From assembly GCA_029260235.1 (NCBI GenBank), contig JAJDDP010000211.1, positions 1-64,000 of the forward strand: a DNA stretch of 64,000 nucleotides. The letters are read 5' to 3'. Positions 63,330 to 64,000 of this stretch are shown here, piece by piece (position 1 is the stretch's first letter; each line of letters begins with the position of its first letter). This stretch comes from Phycisphaerae bacterium. GTDB taxonomy: Bacteria > Planctomycetota > Phycisphaerae > UBA1845. The translations under genes were made by a program, and so were the position numbers. Below the pieces are notes generated by a model, which had not been told where the DNA came from, ran no database searches, and saw only the letters and a program-made list of their open reading frames with translations.

Positions 63330-64000
63330 CTAATCGTGATAGGTTGGATCCATTTCGCAAAATGCATCGGAGAGGTAATCAATCAAGTCGAGCGCCGTGA
63401 TGCTCAGTCTACCTAGTTCTTCTGAAGCCATGTCGCCAGCCAAGCCGTGAACGTAAACTCCGAGAACGGCTGCGTCCATGGGTGTCATGCTCTGTCCCAG
63501 GAGGGCGGCGATTATGCCGGTCAACACGTCCCCCGCCCCGCCGGTGGCCATTCCCGAGTTGCCGGTCTGATTCACGTAGACCTGCGTCCCGTCAGTGACG
63601 ACGGTGCGGGCGCCTTTATGCACGACTACCGCTCCCGTTGAGCGAGACAATGCCACGGCAGCCTCGGTTCGGTCGGTGGCAGAAGCTTCGAGCGATCGGC
63701 CGACGAGCAGCCGTTCCATCTCGCCTGGGTGCGGAGTCAACACCATCTGGTGAGGCCAATGGGCTGTCCACTGCCCCATCGTCGCAAGCAAGTTCAACCC
63801 ATCGGCGTCGATAACCGCATTGCCGCTAAAATGAGTGAGCAGGTCCTGCATGCAGTCGGCATCGACTTTGGGATCCAAGCCGGGACCAACGGCCACGACG
63901 TCGGCTCCAAATGCGATCAGCAGTGAACTGATTGTTTGTGAGTCGTCAGCCGGATAGGCCTGGGCTGTGGCAGCGGGGGCCAAAGTTAGGGCGTACCCCA
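63330..64000 (-). CDS. nnrD: ADP-dependent NAD(P)H-hydrate dehydratase, 5' end cut by window edge
   Basis: YjeF C-terminal/ribokinase-like family (EC 4.2.1.136), a cytoplasmic repair enzyme that dehydrates the S form of damaged NAD(P)H hydrates using ADP. About 223 C-terminal residues are visible; the frame stays open to the window edge and the upstream codons (GYALTLAPAAT) fit the family, so the start lies outside. Diagnostic motifs are VVAVGPGL, VIDADGLNLL, LTPHPGEMERLL, VVVHKGARTVV and the anion-hole segment GNSGMATGGAGDVLTG. Full-length family members are about 280 residues, or about 500 when fused to the epimerase. A housekeeping gene with no evident link to the cytochrome island. Confidence 0.93.
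   Translation of the reverse strand, partial: GYALTLAPAATAQAYPADDSQTISSLLIAFGADVVAVGPGLDPKVDADCMQDLLTHFSGNAVIDADGLNLLATMGQWTAHWPHQMVLTPHPGEMERLLVGRSLEASATDRTEAAVALSRSTGAVVVHKGARTVVTDGTQVYVNQTGNSGMATGGAGDVLTGIIAALLGQSMTPMDAAVLGVYVHGLAGDMASEELGRLSITALDLIDYLSDAFCEMDPTYHD

Noticed and set aside
1-64000. CRISPR arrays, tRNA/rRNA genes, insertion sequences or phage genes
   Set aside because: None could be supported by reading; the only repeats seen are coding repeats and small hairpins.

Overview
The window is about 64 kb of a moderately GC-rich bacterial chromosome, most likely from a planctomycete, perhaps Phycisphaerae-like. This is inferred from gene content only. Three large secreted lipoproteins carry Cys-rich 'GACC..DGSC' cassettes and 'DCNxNGxPDECD' calcium-loop motifs, and a kinase-like protein is fused to a formylglycine-generating-enzyme (FGE) domain. 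I saw no tRNA, rRNA, CRISPR array or insertion sequence.

Region 1 (1-20.7 kb, minus strand) is a nearly complete type VI secretion system (T6SS). In transcription order it runs: a coiled-coil protein, tssJ, tssK, tssL, tssM, tagF, tssA, tssB, tssC, hcp, tssE, tssF, tssG, tssH. The last gene leaves the window at its second ATP-binding site. Baseplate, sheath, tube, membrane-complex and recycling ATPase genes are present. The spike (vgrG/PAAR), effectors, Fha and a PpkA-type active kinase are not in the window. A divergent 5.2-kb gene encodes a degenerate kinase joined to helical repeats, a membrane segment and an FGE-like domain. It is a candidate T6SS accessory or signalling factor.

Region 2 (26-43 kb) encodes envelope proteins: a TPR lipoprotein, a TPR/beta-barrel protein, two small lipoproteins, three related large lipoproteins (one expanded with a 7-repeat beta-propeller and a beta-helix) and a FecR-domain secreted protein.

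Region 3 (43.3-63.2 kb) looks like an extracellular electron transfer island. Eight genes encode multihaem c-type cytochromes with 92 CXXCH sites plus one CX3CH site. With them are a large predicted outer-membrane beta-barrel, two NHL-propeller lipoproteins, a Tat-exported 4x[4Fe-4S] protein, an NrfD/HybB-type membrane subunit, and two proteins that fuse a long multihaem domain to a membrane cytochrome b (CbcL-like, with 11 and 19 haem sites). Many neighbours overlap by 4 bp, so the main run is probably one operon. A reasonable model is quinol oxidation at the inner membrane (FeS/NrfD/13-haem module and the two CbcL-like fusions), transfer through periplasmic cytochromes, and passage across the outer membrane through the barrel with its cytochromes. 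The direction of electron flow cannot be read from the sequence. The window ends in a partial NAD(P)HX dehydratase gene.
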